Part shown: piece by piece, positions 26,846-35,149 of the stretch
Layout of the letters: every line of letters begins with the position of its first letter
Position numbering within the stretch: position 1 is the stretch's first letter
Assembly: GCF_000293885.2 (NCBI RefSeq)
Contig: NZ_CP010945.1
Location: forward strand, 3,864,001-3,928,000
DNA length: 64,000 nucleotides
Source: Pseudomonas fluorescens NCIMB 11764
GTDB lineage: Bacteria; Pseudomonadota; Gammaproteobacteria; Pseudomonadales; Pseudomonadaceae
Direction of reading: 5' to 3'
Made by a program: the position numbers and the translations under genes
The notes under the pieces: generated by a model
The model's input: only the letters and a program-made list of their open reading frames with translations
Databases searched by the model: none
Told to the model about the DNA's origin: nothing

Positions 26846-28159
26846 TTACTGACTGACAGGTCGAGTCGGCAACTTCAACTCTGCACACAAACCGCCGCCC
26901 TCGCGGTTGCTCAAGGTCAGGGAGCCGCCGATGGCCAGTGCCAGTTGCTGGGCAATCGCCAGGCCCAGGCCGGTCCCGCCGGTGCTGCGGTTACGCGAGT
27001 TTTCCACGCGGTAGAACGGCTCCATCACGTGGGCCAGTTCTTCTTCGGCAATCCCGGGGCCGCGATCCATCACCTTCAACGACAAACTGCCGCCGGGTTT
27101 CGACTCCACCCGCAATTCAGCCGCGCCAGCGAATTTGAGCGCGTTGTCCGTGAGGTTCACCAGCACACGTCGCAATGCATGCGGCCGGATATCAATGACC
27201 GCTTCACTTTTTCCACTGAGCTGTACGTCTTTGCCCACGTCCTGATAGTCGAACACCAGGCTGTCGAGGAACGAATCCAGATCGGTGCGGCGGTTCTCTT
27301 CGGTGGCGCCATGGACGCTGCGGGCATAGGCCACACCTTCACGCACCAGGTGCTCCATTTCGCCGAGATCGTTCCACAGTTTGTCTTTTTCGCTGCAGTC
27401 GTCCATGAGTTCGGCGCGCAGTTTCATGCGCGTGATCGGCGTTTGCAGGTCGTGGGAAATCGCTGCCAGCAGTTGCATGCGTTCTTTCAGATAGGCCGCG
27501 ATGCGCGCCTGCATGGCGTTGAAGGCCATGGCGGCATGGGCGACTTCGGTCGGGCCTTTTTCATCCAGGTGCACGGCGTGGGTGTTGGGGTCCAGCGTTT
27601 CTACCGCCTGCGCGAGGCGGGTGAGGGGGCGGATGGCGATTCGCACGGCCAGCCAGGTGCAGAGGATCATCAGCAACAGTTGGCCCAGCAGAACGATGGG
27701 CAACCAGGGCGACAGCGGCACCATCGTCGGGATCACGTCGATGGTCACCGGGCTGCCATCGGCCAGTTTCAGATGGACCTGGAAGTGTTTTACCGGGCCG
27801 GGAATGTCGGTCATGGTCATTGGGTAGTCCTTGCCGATGGCGTCCTTGATCGACGTCATTGCAATCGGCGTGTCGCTCATGGCCGTACCCGGTGAGCCTT
27901 CATTCAGCAAGTAGCGGTAGTTACGGCGATTCAGCTGTTTCAACCAACTCATGCGTTCTTCGGCCGGCAAGCGGTCGAGGATGGCAATGGAGGTCGAAAC
28001 GTCGGTTTCCAGATTGCCGAGCATGGTGTTTTTCGAGCTTTCGTAACGCTCGTAATACTGCGCGCCGAACGACAGTGCCTGCGCCAGAATCAGACCGATC
28101 AGAAAGATCAGCGACAGCCGCGAGGCGAGGGTGCGAGGCCAGCGCAGAGAGTATTTCAT
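26846..28159 (-). CDS. Two-component sensor histidine kinase (probable copper/Dsb-type sensor)
   Basis: The 437-residue membrane kinase has two transmembrane helices (residues about 13-33 and 152-172) bounding a periplasmic domain of about 120 residues, then HAMP, a HisKA domain with H236 in AAISHDLQTPITRM, and an HATPase_c domain (NLTDNAL, DRGPGI, GGTGLGLAIAQQLA). It phosphorylates the response regulator encoded just upstream; the ATG overlaps that gene's stop (ATGA). Next to dipZ, the pair matches the P. aeruginosa PA2479-PA2480 (DsbRS) locus, described as copper-responsive; that orthology is inferred from context. Confidence 0.9.
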   Translation of the reverse strand: MKYSLRWPRTLASRLSLIFLIGLILAQALSFGAQYYERYESSKNTMLGNLETDVSTSIAILDRLPAEERMSWLKQLNRRNYRYLLNEGSPGTAMSDTPIAMTSIKDAIGKDYPMTMTDIPGPVKHFQVHLKLADGSPVTIDVIPTMVPLSPWLPIVLLGQLLLMILCTWLAVRIAIRPLTRLAQAVETLDPNTHAVHLDEKGPTEVAHAAMAFNAMQARIAAYLKERMQLLAAISHDLQTPITRMKLRAELMDDCSEKDKLWNDLGEMEHLVREGVAYARSVHGATEENRRTDLDSFLDSLVFDYQDVGKDVQLSGKSEAVIDIRPHALRRVLVNLTDNALKFAGAAELRVESKPGGSLSLKVMDRGPGIAEEELAHVMEPFYRVENSRNRSTGGTGLGLAIAQQLALAIGGSLTLSNREGGGLCAELKLPTRPVSQ

Positions 28160-28896
28160 GATGGCGCACCGAGGACTTCGACCGGCAGGGAAAACACATA
28201 GCCCTCACTGCGCACGGTCTTGATGTAGGCCGGTTCCCGTGCATCGTCGAGCAAGCGCTGACGCAAGCGGCTGACCAGCAAGTCGATGGAGCGGTCGAAC
28301 AGGTCAGCGTCGCGGCCCTGGGTCAGGTTCAGCAACTGGTCACGATTGAGCACGCGCTGAGGATGGTCGAGGAATACCCGCAGCAACCGATACTCCGCGC
28401 CGCTGAGGGCGACCATGGTGCCGTCGTCATCGAGCAAGTGGCGGGCGGAGGTGTCGAGGCGCCAGCGACCGAAGGCCAGCAGGCGCCCGCTTTCGGTGAC
28501 CACCAGGTTCGGCGGCAGCATCCGCGTACGGCGCAACACCGCATTGATCCGCGCCAGCAATTCACGGGCGGCGAACGGCTTGACCAGATAGTCGTCGGCG
28601 CCCATTTCGAGGCCGATGATGCGGTCGGTTTCATCGTTGCGGGCGGTGAGCATCAATACCGGGGTGGCCTTGTGCTTGCCGGCGCGGATCTCGCGGCACA
28701 GCATCAGGCCATCGTCGCCCGGCATCATGATGTCGAGCACGATCAGGTCCACCGGCGTGGACTCCAGGAACGCGCGCATCTGTCGGCCGTCAGCGACAAC
28801 GGTGGTGCGCAGGCCGTTCTTCTTCAGGTAGTTGCCTACCAGCTCTCGAATCTCGCGGTCATCGTCCACGATGAGAATGTGATCGACGTGTTCCAT
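28156..28896 (-). CDS. OmpR-family response regulator
   Basis: This 246-residue regulator has a receiver domain with D11/D12, the phosphoacceptor D55 (VLDIMMPG), and K107 (LVKPFA), followed by a winged-helix OmpR-type DNA-binding domain (LSGAEYRLLRVFL ... RSIDLLVSRLRQRL ... IKTVRSEGYVF). It should bind direct repeats. It is divergent from the DUF2790-peptide-dipZ genes. AGAGG precedes the ATG at 28896. Clusters of TGTATC repeats in the upstream region are the natural candidates for its own operator. Confidence 0.93.
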   Translation of the reverse strand: MEHVDHILIVDDDREIRELVGNYLKKNGLRTTVVADGRQMRAFLESTPVDLIVLDIMMPGDDGLMLCREIRAGKHKATPVLMLTARNDETDRIIGLEMGADDYLVKPFAARELLARINAVLRRTRMLPPNLVVTESGRLLAFGRWRLDTSARHLLDDDGTMVALSGAEYRLLRVFLDHPQRVLNRDQLLNLTQGRDADLFDRSIDLLVSRLRQRLLDDAREPAYIKTVRSEGYVFSLPVEVLGAPS

Positions 28897-29202
28897 GGGA
28901 CCAAGCCTCTGAAAATGGGGGATGACGCACAGTCTATCGAGCCTTTGCCCATTCGCCCGCCACCTTTTGTATTGCAGTGTATCTGGTGTATCGGCGGATA
29001 CACGCAGACGCAAAAACGCTGGATTTCAGGGGGTTTGTATCGCTGTGTATCCGCAGGCCCCTTTGATACGTACCGATTTACAGGCGCCGGTTTTCGACAC
29101 AGACGAGATACCTCGCAGGCTTCTAATAGGTTCCATCGAGGCAAACCCAACCGCCTCGGCTCAATTGAACGACCTACTTATTGAAGCCTTGAGGAAACCA
29201 CC
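28897..29202. promoter_or_regulatory. 306-base divergent promoter region with TGTATC repeats
   Basis: TGTATT/TGTATC occur at 28968, 28978 and 28987 (periods 10 and 9), with a mirrored GATAC at 28997. A second pair, TGTATC at 29036 and 29046 (period 10), lies towards the DUF2790 gene. Mirrored GATAC also occurs at 29065 and 29107. The left cluster lies 72-105 bases from the response-regulator start, the right one about 155 bases from the DUF2790 start. Direct repeats one helical turn apart are typical OmpR-family targets. No coding region is visible. Confidence 0.6.
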
Positions 29203-29463
29203 ATGAATACCAAAGCCATCTACGCCGCTTGCCTGTTTGCCGCCCTGAACATCTGCACCCTGTCGGCCCGTGCCGAAGCAGACGTCACCGCCAAGACCTA
29301 CTCCTACGGCACGCACCTGGACATCAAGAAAGTGGTGTCGCTGAAACAGGATGCCTCGAATTCCTGCGGGATTGTGGACGCCCAGCTGACTTACCTGGAT
29401 TCCCAGAACAAGACCCAGGTCCTGGACTACCGCAAATTTGCTGACTGCGACTCGGACAACTGA
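29203..29463 (+). CDS. Small exported DUF2790 protein
   Basis: The 86-residue precursor has a signal peptide (to about residue 24, ending SARA) and a short mature domain beginning EADVTAKTYSYGTHLDIKKV, then SCGIVDAQLTYLDSQNKTQVLDYRKFADCDSDN in two parts. It fits the DUF2790 family of small pseudomonad periplasmic proteins. Two cysteines could form a disulfide. GAGGAAA precedes the ATG. It is first in the unit that also encodes the repeat peptide and DipZ and is divergent from the response regulator. Confidence 0.85.
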   Translation: MNTKAIYAACLFAALNICTLSARAEADVTAKTYSYGTHLDIKKVVSLKQDASNSCGIVDAQLTYLDSQNKTQVLDYRKFADCDSDN

Positions 29464-29511
29464 GTCCTTCGTTGACTGATTGCCAATCCCCTTCGATACA
29501 GGAAAACCATC

Positions 29512-29766
29512 ATGAAAAACGTAACCCGCTACTTGACCGCCGCCGCCTTCGCCCTTGCCGGCGCCGCCGCCCACGCCAACACCGCCGTTGAACAAAGCAC
29601 CTGCGGCAGCAGCACCTGCTTCCAGCTGACCCCGGTGAACGAGCAGGGCGCCAACGCCTTCCTGGCACAGGATGGCTCCAGCCGTACACCGCAAGGGCAG
29701 TTGTTGGCCGAGAACGGCAGCAGCCGCACGCCACAAGGTCAGTTGCTGGATGAGCAGACGGCCTGA
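29512..29766 (+). CDS. Small exported peptide with TCGSSTC motif and 14-residue tandem repeat
   Basis: The 84-residue precursor has a signal peptide ending AHA-N (about residue 22). The mature peptide of about 62 residues holds C31 and C36 in the sequence TCGSSTCF, then two consecutive 14-residue units (LAQDGSSRTPQGQL and LAENGSSRTPQGQL) at residues 51-64 and 65-78. The repeat units differ at many silent positions, so the amino acids are conserved rather than the DNA being newly copied. No known family was recognised. Its position between DUF2790 and dipZ suggests a redox or metal-related role. AGGAAA precedes the ATG. Confidence 0.8.
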   Translation: MKNVTRYLTAAAFALAGAAAHANTAVEQSTCGSSTCFQLTPVNEQGANAFLAQDGSSRTPQGQLLAENGSSRTPQGQLLDEQTA

Positions 29767-29800
29767 GGCCGGACAGTGTTTCAGTCATCACCCCTGATCC

Positions 29801-29832
29801 CATGTGCGAGCGGGCAAGCCTGCTCCCACAGG
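29801..29832. repeat. Short imperfect REP palindrome before dipZ
   Basis: TGTGCGAGCGGGCAAGCCTG and CTCCCACAGG form an imperfect palindrome of the CTGTGGGAGCGGGC family. It lies between the peptide gene and dipZ, 43 bases before the dipZ start. Confidence 0.75.
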
Positions 29833-29875
29833 TCATGGGTGGTGCGTCGCCCTCCATCATTTCAAGGTGATTCTC

Positions 29876-31108
29876 ATGTTTCTCATCGCTTTCCTGGGCG
29901 GCATATTGACCGTCCTCAGCCCCTGCATCCTCCCGGTCGTACCGTTTCTGTTCGCCGGCGTTGACCGCACTCGCTCGTCGATCCTGCTCACCCTCGGCGG
30001 CATGGTCCTGACTTTCGCCCTGATCTCCAGCCTGGCCGTGGTCAGCAGCGAATGGGTGGTACAAGCCAACAACACCGGTCGTCATGTGGCTCTGGTCGTG
30101 ATGGGTCTGTTCGCCCTGTCGCTGATATCTGCACGGGTCGGTGGCTGGCTGGCTCGCCCGTTGGTCCTGCTGGGCAACCGCCTCGACCCGGAAACCCGGA
30201 AAATGTCCGGGCCTTTGGGGTCGGTGATGATCGGTGTCGCGACAGGTCTGCTCTGGGCACCGTGCGCCGGGCCGATCCTCGGGGTGATCCTCACTGGTGC
30301 GATGCTGCAAGGCGCCAATGCGCAAACCAGTCTGTTGCTGGTGGCGTACGGCCTGGGCAGCGCGTTGTCCCTGGGCACCCTGATTTTCGCCGGTCGCGGC
30401 CTGGTCAATCGCTTGAAAGCATCGATTCCGGTCACCGGTTGGTTGCGTAAGGGGGCCGGGGTTGCGGTACTGGCCGCCGCGGTGGTGATTTCCACCGGCG
30501 CCGACAAGACTCTGCTCGCTGGCACCTCGTCCGAAGGCGTCAGTACCCTGGAGAAAGGTGTGTTGGAAAGCGTACCGAAAGTGGTGGATTACCTGGTCAG
30601 CAAGGTCAAGGCCGACACGACCATGGATAACGCCCAAGGCGCCATGCCGTCGCTGTCCGGCGCCGTCGAATGGATCAACTCGCCAGCCCTGACCAATGAC
30701 TCGCTCAAAGGCAAGGTGGTGCTGGTGGACTTCTGGACCTACGACTGCATCAACTGCCAGCACACCCTGCCTTACGTGAAAGACTGGGCGAAGAAATACG
30801 AGAAGGATGGCCTGGTGGTGATCGGCGTCCATACCCCGGAGTACGGCTTCGAACGCATCATCGGCAACGTCAAGGATCAAGTGAAGAAGCTCGGTATCAC
30901 CTACCCGGTGGCCATCGACAACAACTACGCGATCTGGCGCAACTTCGACAACCAGTACTGGCCCGCTCACTACCTGATCGATGCCAAGGGTCAGGTGCGT
31001 TTCACCCACTTCGGTGAAGGTCGCTACGAGACTCAGGAGAAGATGATCCAACAGTTGCTGGAAGAGGCCAAGGCAGACGCCAAGGCCGCCACCGCACCCG
31101 CGGCGTAA
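29876..31108 (+). CDS. dipZ: DipZ: CcdA-like membrane domain fused to a thioredoxin-like domain
   Basis: The 410-residue protein has an N-terminal CcdA-type domain of six helices with two conserved cysteine-proline motifs (LSPCILPVVPF and APCAGPILG), and a periplasmic C-terminal thioredoxin-like domain with active site C291-I-N-C294. It should carry electrons from cytoplasmic thioredoxin to periplasmic thiol proteins. The start at ATG 29876 lies behind AAGGTGA; the longer frame runs into the REP. It lies behind the DUF2790 and peptide genes, near the sensor pair, as in P. aeruginosa dsbD2. Confidence 0.92.
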   Translation: MFLIAFLGGILTVLSPCILPVVPFLFAGVDRTRSSILLTLGGMVLTFALISSLAVVSSEWVVQANNTGRHVALVVMGLFALSLISARVGGWLARPLVLLGNRLDPETRKMSGPLGSVMIGVATGLLWAPCAGPILGVILTGAMLQGANAQTSLLLVAYGLGSALSLGTLIFAGRGLVNRLKASIPVTGWLRKGAGVAVLAAAVVISTGADKTLLAGTSSEGVSTLEKGVLESVPKVVDYLVSKVKADTTMDNAQGAMPSLSGAVEWINSPALTNDSLKGKVVLVDFWTYDCINCQHTLPYVKDWAKKYEKDGLVVIGVHTPEYGFERIIGNVKDQVKKLGITYPVAIDNNYAIWRNFDNQYWPAHYLIDAKGQVRFTHFGEGRYETQEKMIQQLLEEAKADAKAATAPAA

Positions 31109-31125
31109 GCCTGAACATCAATGGC

Positions 31126-31587
31126 TCACAGGTCTCGCACCATGAGCCATTGTTCTTTGTCCCACGCCCGAAAAGATTCCAGCTCCGTCCAGCCACGCTT
31201 GGCGTAGTAGTCGCGTTTATCCTGGGTGTGCAGATAAATCCTCGTTACACCGCTGGCCCTCGCTTCCTCGCAGATCCCCTCGATCAATCGCTCCGCCAGA
31301 CCCTTCCCGCGCGCTTCAGGCGTGATGAAGACGCAGGCCAGCCACGGCCCCAGATCCGGGCGATGGGCCAGATCCGCTCTGGCCAACGCTGCGCCACCCT
31401 TCAATTGATTCCCCTCCAGCGCAATCAGGCATTTCCAGTGGCCGTTCAGTTGGCCTTCGGCAAACTCCTGTTGCCAGTCGGTCAGGGGTTGGTCGGCGTA
31501 TTCGTAGTGGAATTGCCGATGAATCCAGGCCGCGAAGGTGTCGCTGTGCTGCGGATGGGCGGCGAGCCAGTCCAGTTGAGGTGTCAT
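31126..31587 (-). CDS. GNAT-family N-acetyltransferase
   Basis: This 153-residue single GNAT domain has the acetyl-CoA motif around VFITPEARGKGLAERLIEGIC and the later beta4-alpha4 segment VTRIYLHTQDKRDYYAKRGWTE. The substrate is unknown. It ends 17 bases from dipZ in convergent orientation and no hairpin separates them. Confidence 0.87.
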   Translation of the reverse strand: MTPQLDWLAAHPQHSDTFAAWIHRQFHYEYADQPLTDWQQEFAEGQLNGHWKCLIALEGNQLKGGAALARADLAHRPDLGPWLACVFITPEARGKGLAERLIEGICEEARASGVTRIYLHTQDKRDYYAKRGWTELESFRAWDKEQWLMVRDL

Positions 31588-31628
31588 GGTTGAATCCTTT
31601 CAAAAGTCGGTGGCCCATAAGAGCCGAT

Positions 31629-32618
31629 TCACGACGTCCCGGCAATCCCGAGGTGGCTCCGCGAAGCCGTCTGACCTCGTCGCCATGCCGCGGGCGGCGC
31701 GCCGAACTCACGACGAAATGCTCGGCTGAAGGCCGTGTCGGTCTGGTAGCCGACCTCTTCGGCGATGCGCAACAATGAGCTGTTACTGCTGCGTAACAGG
31801 TTCGCCGCCAGCAGCATCCGCCATTGCGTCAGGTACTGCATCGGCGAAATGCCCACCAATTGTTGAAAGCGTTCGGCCAACACCGATCTTGACGTGCCGG
31901 CGGTGCGCGCCAGTTCATCCAGTGTCCAGGCATGACAGGGTTTTTTGTGCAACGCGTTGAGGGCGGCGCCAACGATCCGGTCACCCACGCCCGCCAGCCA
32001 TCCCGTTCGTCCTTCGCCCTGTTCGTGCATGTACAGGCGCAGCACCTCGATGAATAGCACCTCGGCCAGTTTGGCCAGAACCCCTTCGCCGCCGGGCCTC
32101 GGCGAGCGTGCTTCAGTCAGTGCGTAACGAACCGACGATTCCAGCCACATGCCGGCATTCGAATCCCGCACATTGACCCGCACCACGGCCGGCAACCCGG
32201 TCAGCAACATGCCCGCCAACCGCGTGTCGCACGCCAGATAGCCGCACACCAGCCGCGTGACTGTGCCGCCACCGCCGTAGCTCAACTGCCGCGGACGCCG
32301 TGACAGCACCACGTCCAGCCGCGCCCCTGTTGCCGGTTTGAGGCCGGGTGCCGAGCTCATGCGGTGCGCGTCTCCCTGAGGGAACACCACCACATCACCG
32401 GCCGTTAATAGAAGGGGCGGATCATCGCCGAGTTCGACAAAACACTCGCCTTCGGTGATCAAGTGAAAGATCACCACGCGTTCGGCGCCGGGCTCCAGGA
32501 ACGGCGCTGCCGTATCGGCGCTCGGCGACTGGTAGCACCAGGGCGCGGTGAACCTGGCGTTGATGAAAATTGCGCCGACCAGGCGGACGACGCGCAGGGT
32601 CTGGGACAGGGCGTCCAT
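31629..32618 (-). CDS. AraC-family regulator with N-terminal cupin domain
   Basis: The 329-residue protein has an N-terminal cupin-like sensing domain (GDVVVFPQGDAHRM is the metal/ligand strand pair) and a C-terminal AraC domain with LDELARTAGTSRSVLAERFQ and RIAEEVGYQTDTAFSRAFRREFG. The start at MDALSQTL was chosen over a longer frame. It is divergent from a DUF4242 protein and a methyltransferase, which it probably controls. Confidence 0.9.
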   Translation of the reverse strand: MDALSQTLRVVRLVGAIFINARFTAPWCYQSPSADTAAPFLEPGAERVVIFHLITEGECFVELGDDPPLLLTAGDVVVFPQGDAHRMSSAPGLKPATGARLDVVLSRRPRQLSYGGGGTVTRLVCGYLACDTRLAGMLLTGLPAVVRVNVRDSNAGMWLESSVRYALTEARSPRPGGEGVLAKLAEVLFIEVLRLYMHEQGEGRTGWLAGVGDRIVGAALNALHKKPCHAWTLDELARTAGTSRSVLAERFQQLVGISPMQYLTQWRMLLAANLLRSSNSSLLRIAEEVGYQTDTAFSRAFRREFGAPPAAWRRGQTASRSHLGIAGTS

Positions 32619-32800
32619 GGTGGTTTTCCCCTGTGGGCGGGCAGCTTTTGATTGTGAGCCTGTCGCGGCGCAACGCAAAACCTCCGGACGATCGGACAGT
32701 GTTGGCCGACGATCGGGCAGGACGCCCCCGGCCAGCAGCGCGATAGTGGTCACACAGGGTCTGCCGACCCTGTCATCAATAACAAGAATGAGAGGTTGCC

Positions 32801-33070
32801 ATGCCGAAGTTCGTCATTGAACGCGAGATTCCGGGTGCTGGAACACTGTCAGAAAGGGATTTGAAAGCGGCTTCGCAAAAGTCCTGCAGGGCGTTGCGCG
32901 ATTTGCCGGAGGTGCAGTGGCAGCAGAGCTATGTCACCGGCGACAAGCTCTACTGCGTGTACATTTCGCCCAGCGAAGAGTTGATCAGGGAACACGCCAG
33001 GCAGAGCGGTTTCCCGGCCAACAGCATTTCCCGGGTCACATCCATCATCGATCCCACCACGGCAGAATGA
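32801..33070 (+). CDS. Small DUF4242-family protein
   Basis: This 89-residue cytoplasmic protein has the DUF4242 layout: MPKFVIEREIPGAG, WQQSYVTGDKLYCVYISPS and IREHARQSGFPANSI. The fold is ferredoxin-like; members are sometimes called nickel-binding, without proof for this one. GAGAGG precedes the ATG. It is 36 bases before the methyltransferase gene, so the two form an operon facing away from the AraC regulator. Confidence 0.82.
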   Translation: MPKFVIEREIPGAGTLSERDLKAASQKSCRALRDLPEVQWQQSYVTGDKLYCVYISPSEELIREHARQSGFPANSISRVTSIIDPTTAE

Positions 33071-33106
33071 GCCGGGGATGTTCCACCCTGTATCGGAGCG
33101 GATTTA

Positions 33107-33919
33107 ATGAGTACACCCATTGATCTCACTGCCCTGAAAAACCGCCAGATGGCCTCCTGGGCCAGCGGCGACTATGCCGTGATCGGCACCACCTTGCAGA
33201 TTGTCGGCGAGCAGTTGGCCGAAGCCTGCGACCTGCTTTGCGATGAACGCGTGCTCGACGTCGCCGCCGGTAACGGCAATGCGACGCTGGCAGCCGCGCG
33301 CCGTGGCGCTCACGTCACCTCAACCGACTATGTCGCTGCCCTGCTTGAGCGTGGCGAAGACCGGGCCCGGGCCGAACGCCTGGAGGTCACTTTTCAAGTG
33401 GCCGACGCCGAGGCATTGCCTTTCGAGGATGGCAGTTTCGATGCCGTGCTTTCGACTTTCGGTGTGATGTTTACACCGGACCAGGCAAAGGCTGCTGCGG
33501 AACTGGCACGGGTCTGTCGCCCCGGTGGCCGGATCGGCCTGGCCAACTGGACGCCCGAAGGCTTTGTCGGCCAGATGTTCAAAACCCTCGGCCGCCATCT
33601 GCCGCCACCGCCAGGGGCTCAACCGCCCTCGAACTGGGGCACCGAGGCCTGGTTGCATGCGCACTTCGATGAGCGGGATTTCCTGCTCCAGGTGACCCGG
33701 CGGTTCTTCAACTTTCGTTACCGCTCGGCGGCGCATTTCATCGACACGTTCCGCACCTGGTACGGCCCGGTCCACAAGGCGTTCGCGGCGCTGCCACCGG
33801 AAGGTGCCACAGCCCTTGAAGGGGATCTGACCGAGCTGATAAACCACATGAACCGGGCGGGAGACAAGTCGCTGGTGGTGCCGAGTGAATACCTTGAGGT
33901 GGTGATCACAAGGCGTTGA
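33107..33919 (+). CDS. Class I SAM-dependent methyltransferase
   Basis: This 270-residue methyltransferase of the UbiE/COQ5 type has VLDVAAGNGNATLAAARRG (motif I), the acidic loop STDYVAALLERG, ADAEALPFEDGSFDAVLSTFGVMF (motifs II and III) and CRPGGRIGLANWTPEG. The acceptor is probably a small molecule, but nothing here defines it. GGAG precedes the ATG. It follows the DUF4242 gene and ends at a REP pair. Confidence 0.88.
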   Translation: MSTPIDLTALKNRQMASWASGDYAVIGTTLQIVGEQLAEACDLLCDERVLDVAAGNGNATLAAARRGAHVTSTDYVAALLERGEDRARAERLEVTFQVADAEALPFEDGSFDAVLSTFGVMFTPDQAKAAAELARVCRPGGRIGLANWTPEGFVGQMFKTLGRHLPPPPGAQPPSNWGTEAWLHAHFDERDFLLQVTRRFFNFRYRSAAHFIDTFRTWYGPVHKAFAALPPEGATALEGDLTELINHMNRAGDKSLVVPSEYLEVVITRR

Positions 33920-33936
33920 CCGGTCCACGCAAAACC

Positions 33937-34032
33937 CCTTGTGGGAGCGGGCGTGCTCGCGAAGGCGGAGTGTCAGGCAACATCATTGTCGACTGAAAGA
34001 CCGCCTTCGCGAGCACGCCCGCTCCCACAGGG
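33937..34032. repeat. Paired inverted REP element (GTGGGAGCGGGCGTGCTCGCGAAGGCGG)
   Basis: CCTTGTGGGAGCGGGCGTGC and GCACGCCCGCTCCCACAGGG mirror each other, with TCGCGAAGGCGG and CCGCCTTCGCGA inside. It lies between convergent genes. Confidence 0.9.
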
Positions 34033-34055
34033 ATGTGGGGTGTCTGGTCGATTGA

Positions 34056-34982
34056 TTACTCATCCAGCCGCTCGGTGTACACCACCCAGACACTGCACGG
34101 CATTTTGTACAGCAGGTGCTCCACCGTGCTGCCGATCAGCCGCCCGAGGCCACGATGGCCGATCCGGCCCATGACCAGCACGTCGACGTCGAAGGCATCG
34201 GCATAGCGGGTCAACACCTTGGCCGGGTTGCCCATGATCATGTGCCGTTGCTCCGGCGCGATGCCGTTACGTTCGACCAGCTCGTGGAAGGCTTCCTCCT
34301 GATAGTCGAATACGGTTCTGGCCTTGGCCGAAGAGAAAAACGCAGAGCCATTGTCGAAGCCGAATTCGTCGGCGCTGATGGATGACAGGTCGTAGGCGTA
34401 GACCACGTCCAGTTCGGCATCGCAGACGCTCGCCAGTTTCAACGCTTCGTGAAGGATCCGGTCGTTGAAGCTTTTGTACTGATCATCCCGATGAAAAGGA
34501 TCGACCGCCGCAACAATCCTGCGGGGCAGGGCATGCACGGCATGGCTGACGAAATGCAGCGGCACCGGGCACTCACGCAGCAGATGCACATCAAGAGGCG
34601 TGAACATCAGCCTTGAGAGCATCGAATGCGGCTCCAGCGCCTTGATCAGCACGTCCATCGGTTGTTCTTTGAGGTGAATCAGTATTTCTTCCAGCGGACG
34701 TTCGACCCACGTCACTTCGGTGGTGACCTTCACGCCGATCTTGCGCAACGGCCGGGCCTGTTCCTCAAGCCATAGCCGGTGTCGATCGACATAGCCCAGG
34801 CGCATTTGCTCCAGCGCTTTTTCGTTGACCAGGCTGGCGGTCGCCAGGCCTTCCAGATAATCGAACGCCACAATGTGCAGCGCCGCGTCTTCGGCCTTGG
34901 CCAGCGCCGCGGCCCGGTCGAAGGCGGGGCTGTGTTCCATCAGGGGCGAGGCGACCAGCATGAAACGTGATTGCTCAGACAT
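34056..34982 (-). CDS. Tandem-domain universal stress protein (UspE type)
   Basis: The 308-residue protein has two universal stress domains. The second keeps the nucleotide-binding motif G-x2-G-x9-G-S in MGRIGHRGLGRLIGSTVEHLL; the first is degenerate. Such proteins are induced by growth arrest or low oxygen and may bind ATP. GGAGG precedes the ATG at 34982. It is a single-gene unit. Confidence 0.9.
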   Translation of the reverse strand: MSEQSRFMLVASPLMEHSPAFDRAAALAKAEDAALHIVAFDYLEGLATASLVNEKALEQMRLGYVDRHRLWLEEQARPLRKIGVKVTTEVTWVERPLEEILIHLKEQPMDVLIKALEPHSMLSRLMFTPLDVHLLRECPVPLHFVSHAVHALPRRIVAAVDPFHRDDQYKSFNDRILHEALKLASVCDAELDVVYAYDLSSISADEFGFDNGSAFFSSAKARTVFDYQEEAFHELVERNGIAPEQRHMIMGNPAKVLTRYADAFDVDVLVMGRIGHRGLGRLIGSTVEHLLYKMPCSVWVVYTERLDE

Positions 34983-35149
34983 GACAAACCTCCCGTGGGT
35001 GAACGAGCAGGTGATGGTCCCGTTGCAACAGCCTGGACATTGCCGCCCGGTGCGCGGTCATTCGACAGGCATTCAATCCTTCAAGTATTGACCATGTTCG
35101 ACGTCCTGTCCGTCAGGTGGGCACAGGGGGCATTTGGCGTTCGCGCGGC

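Noticed and set aside
29510..31051. 513-codon minus-strand frame opposite the peptide and dipZ genes
   Set aside because: The sense strand carries DipZ with all its catalytic cysteines; the antisense product has no recognisable fold.
33089..33094. Single TGTATC before the methyltransferase at 33107, also at 3711 and 60912
   Set aside because: Only single copies without a helical-period partner; treated as background.
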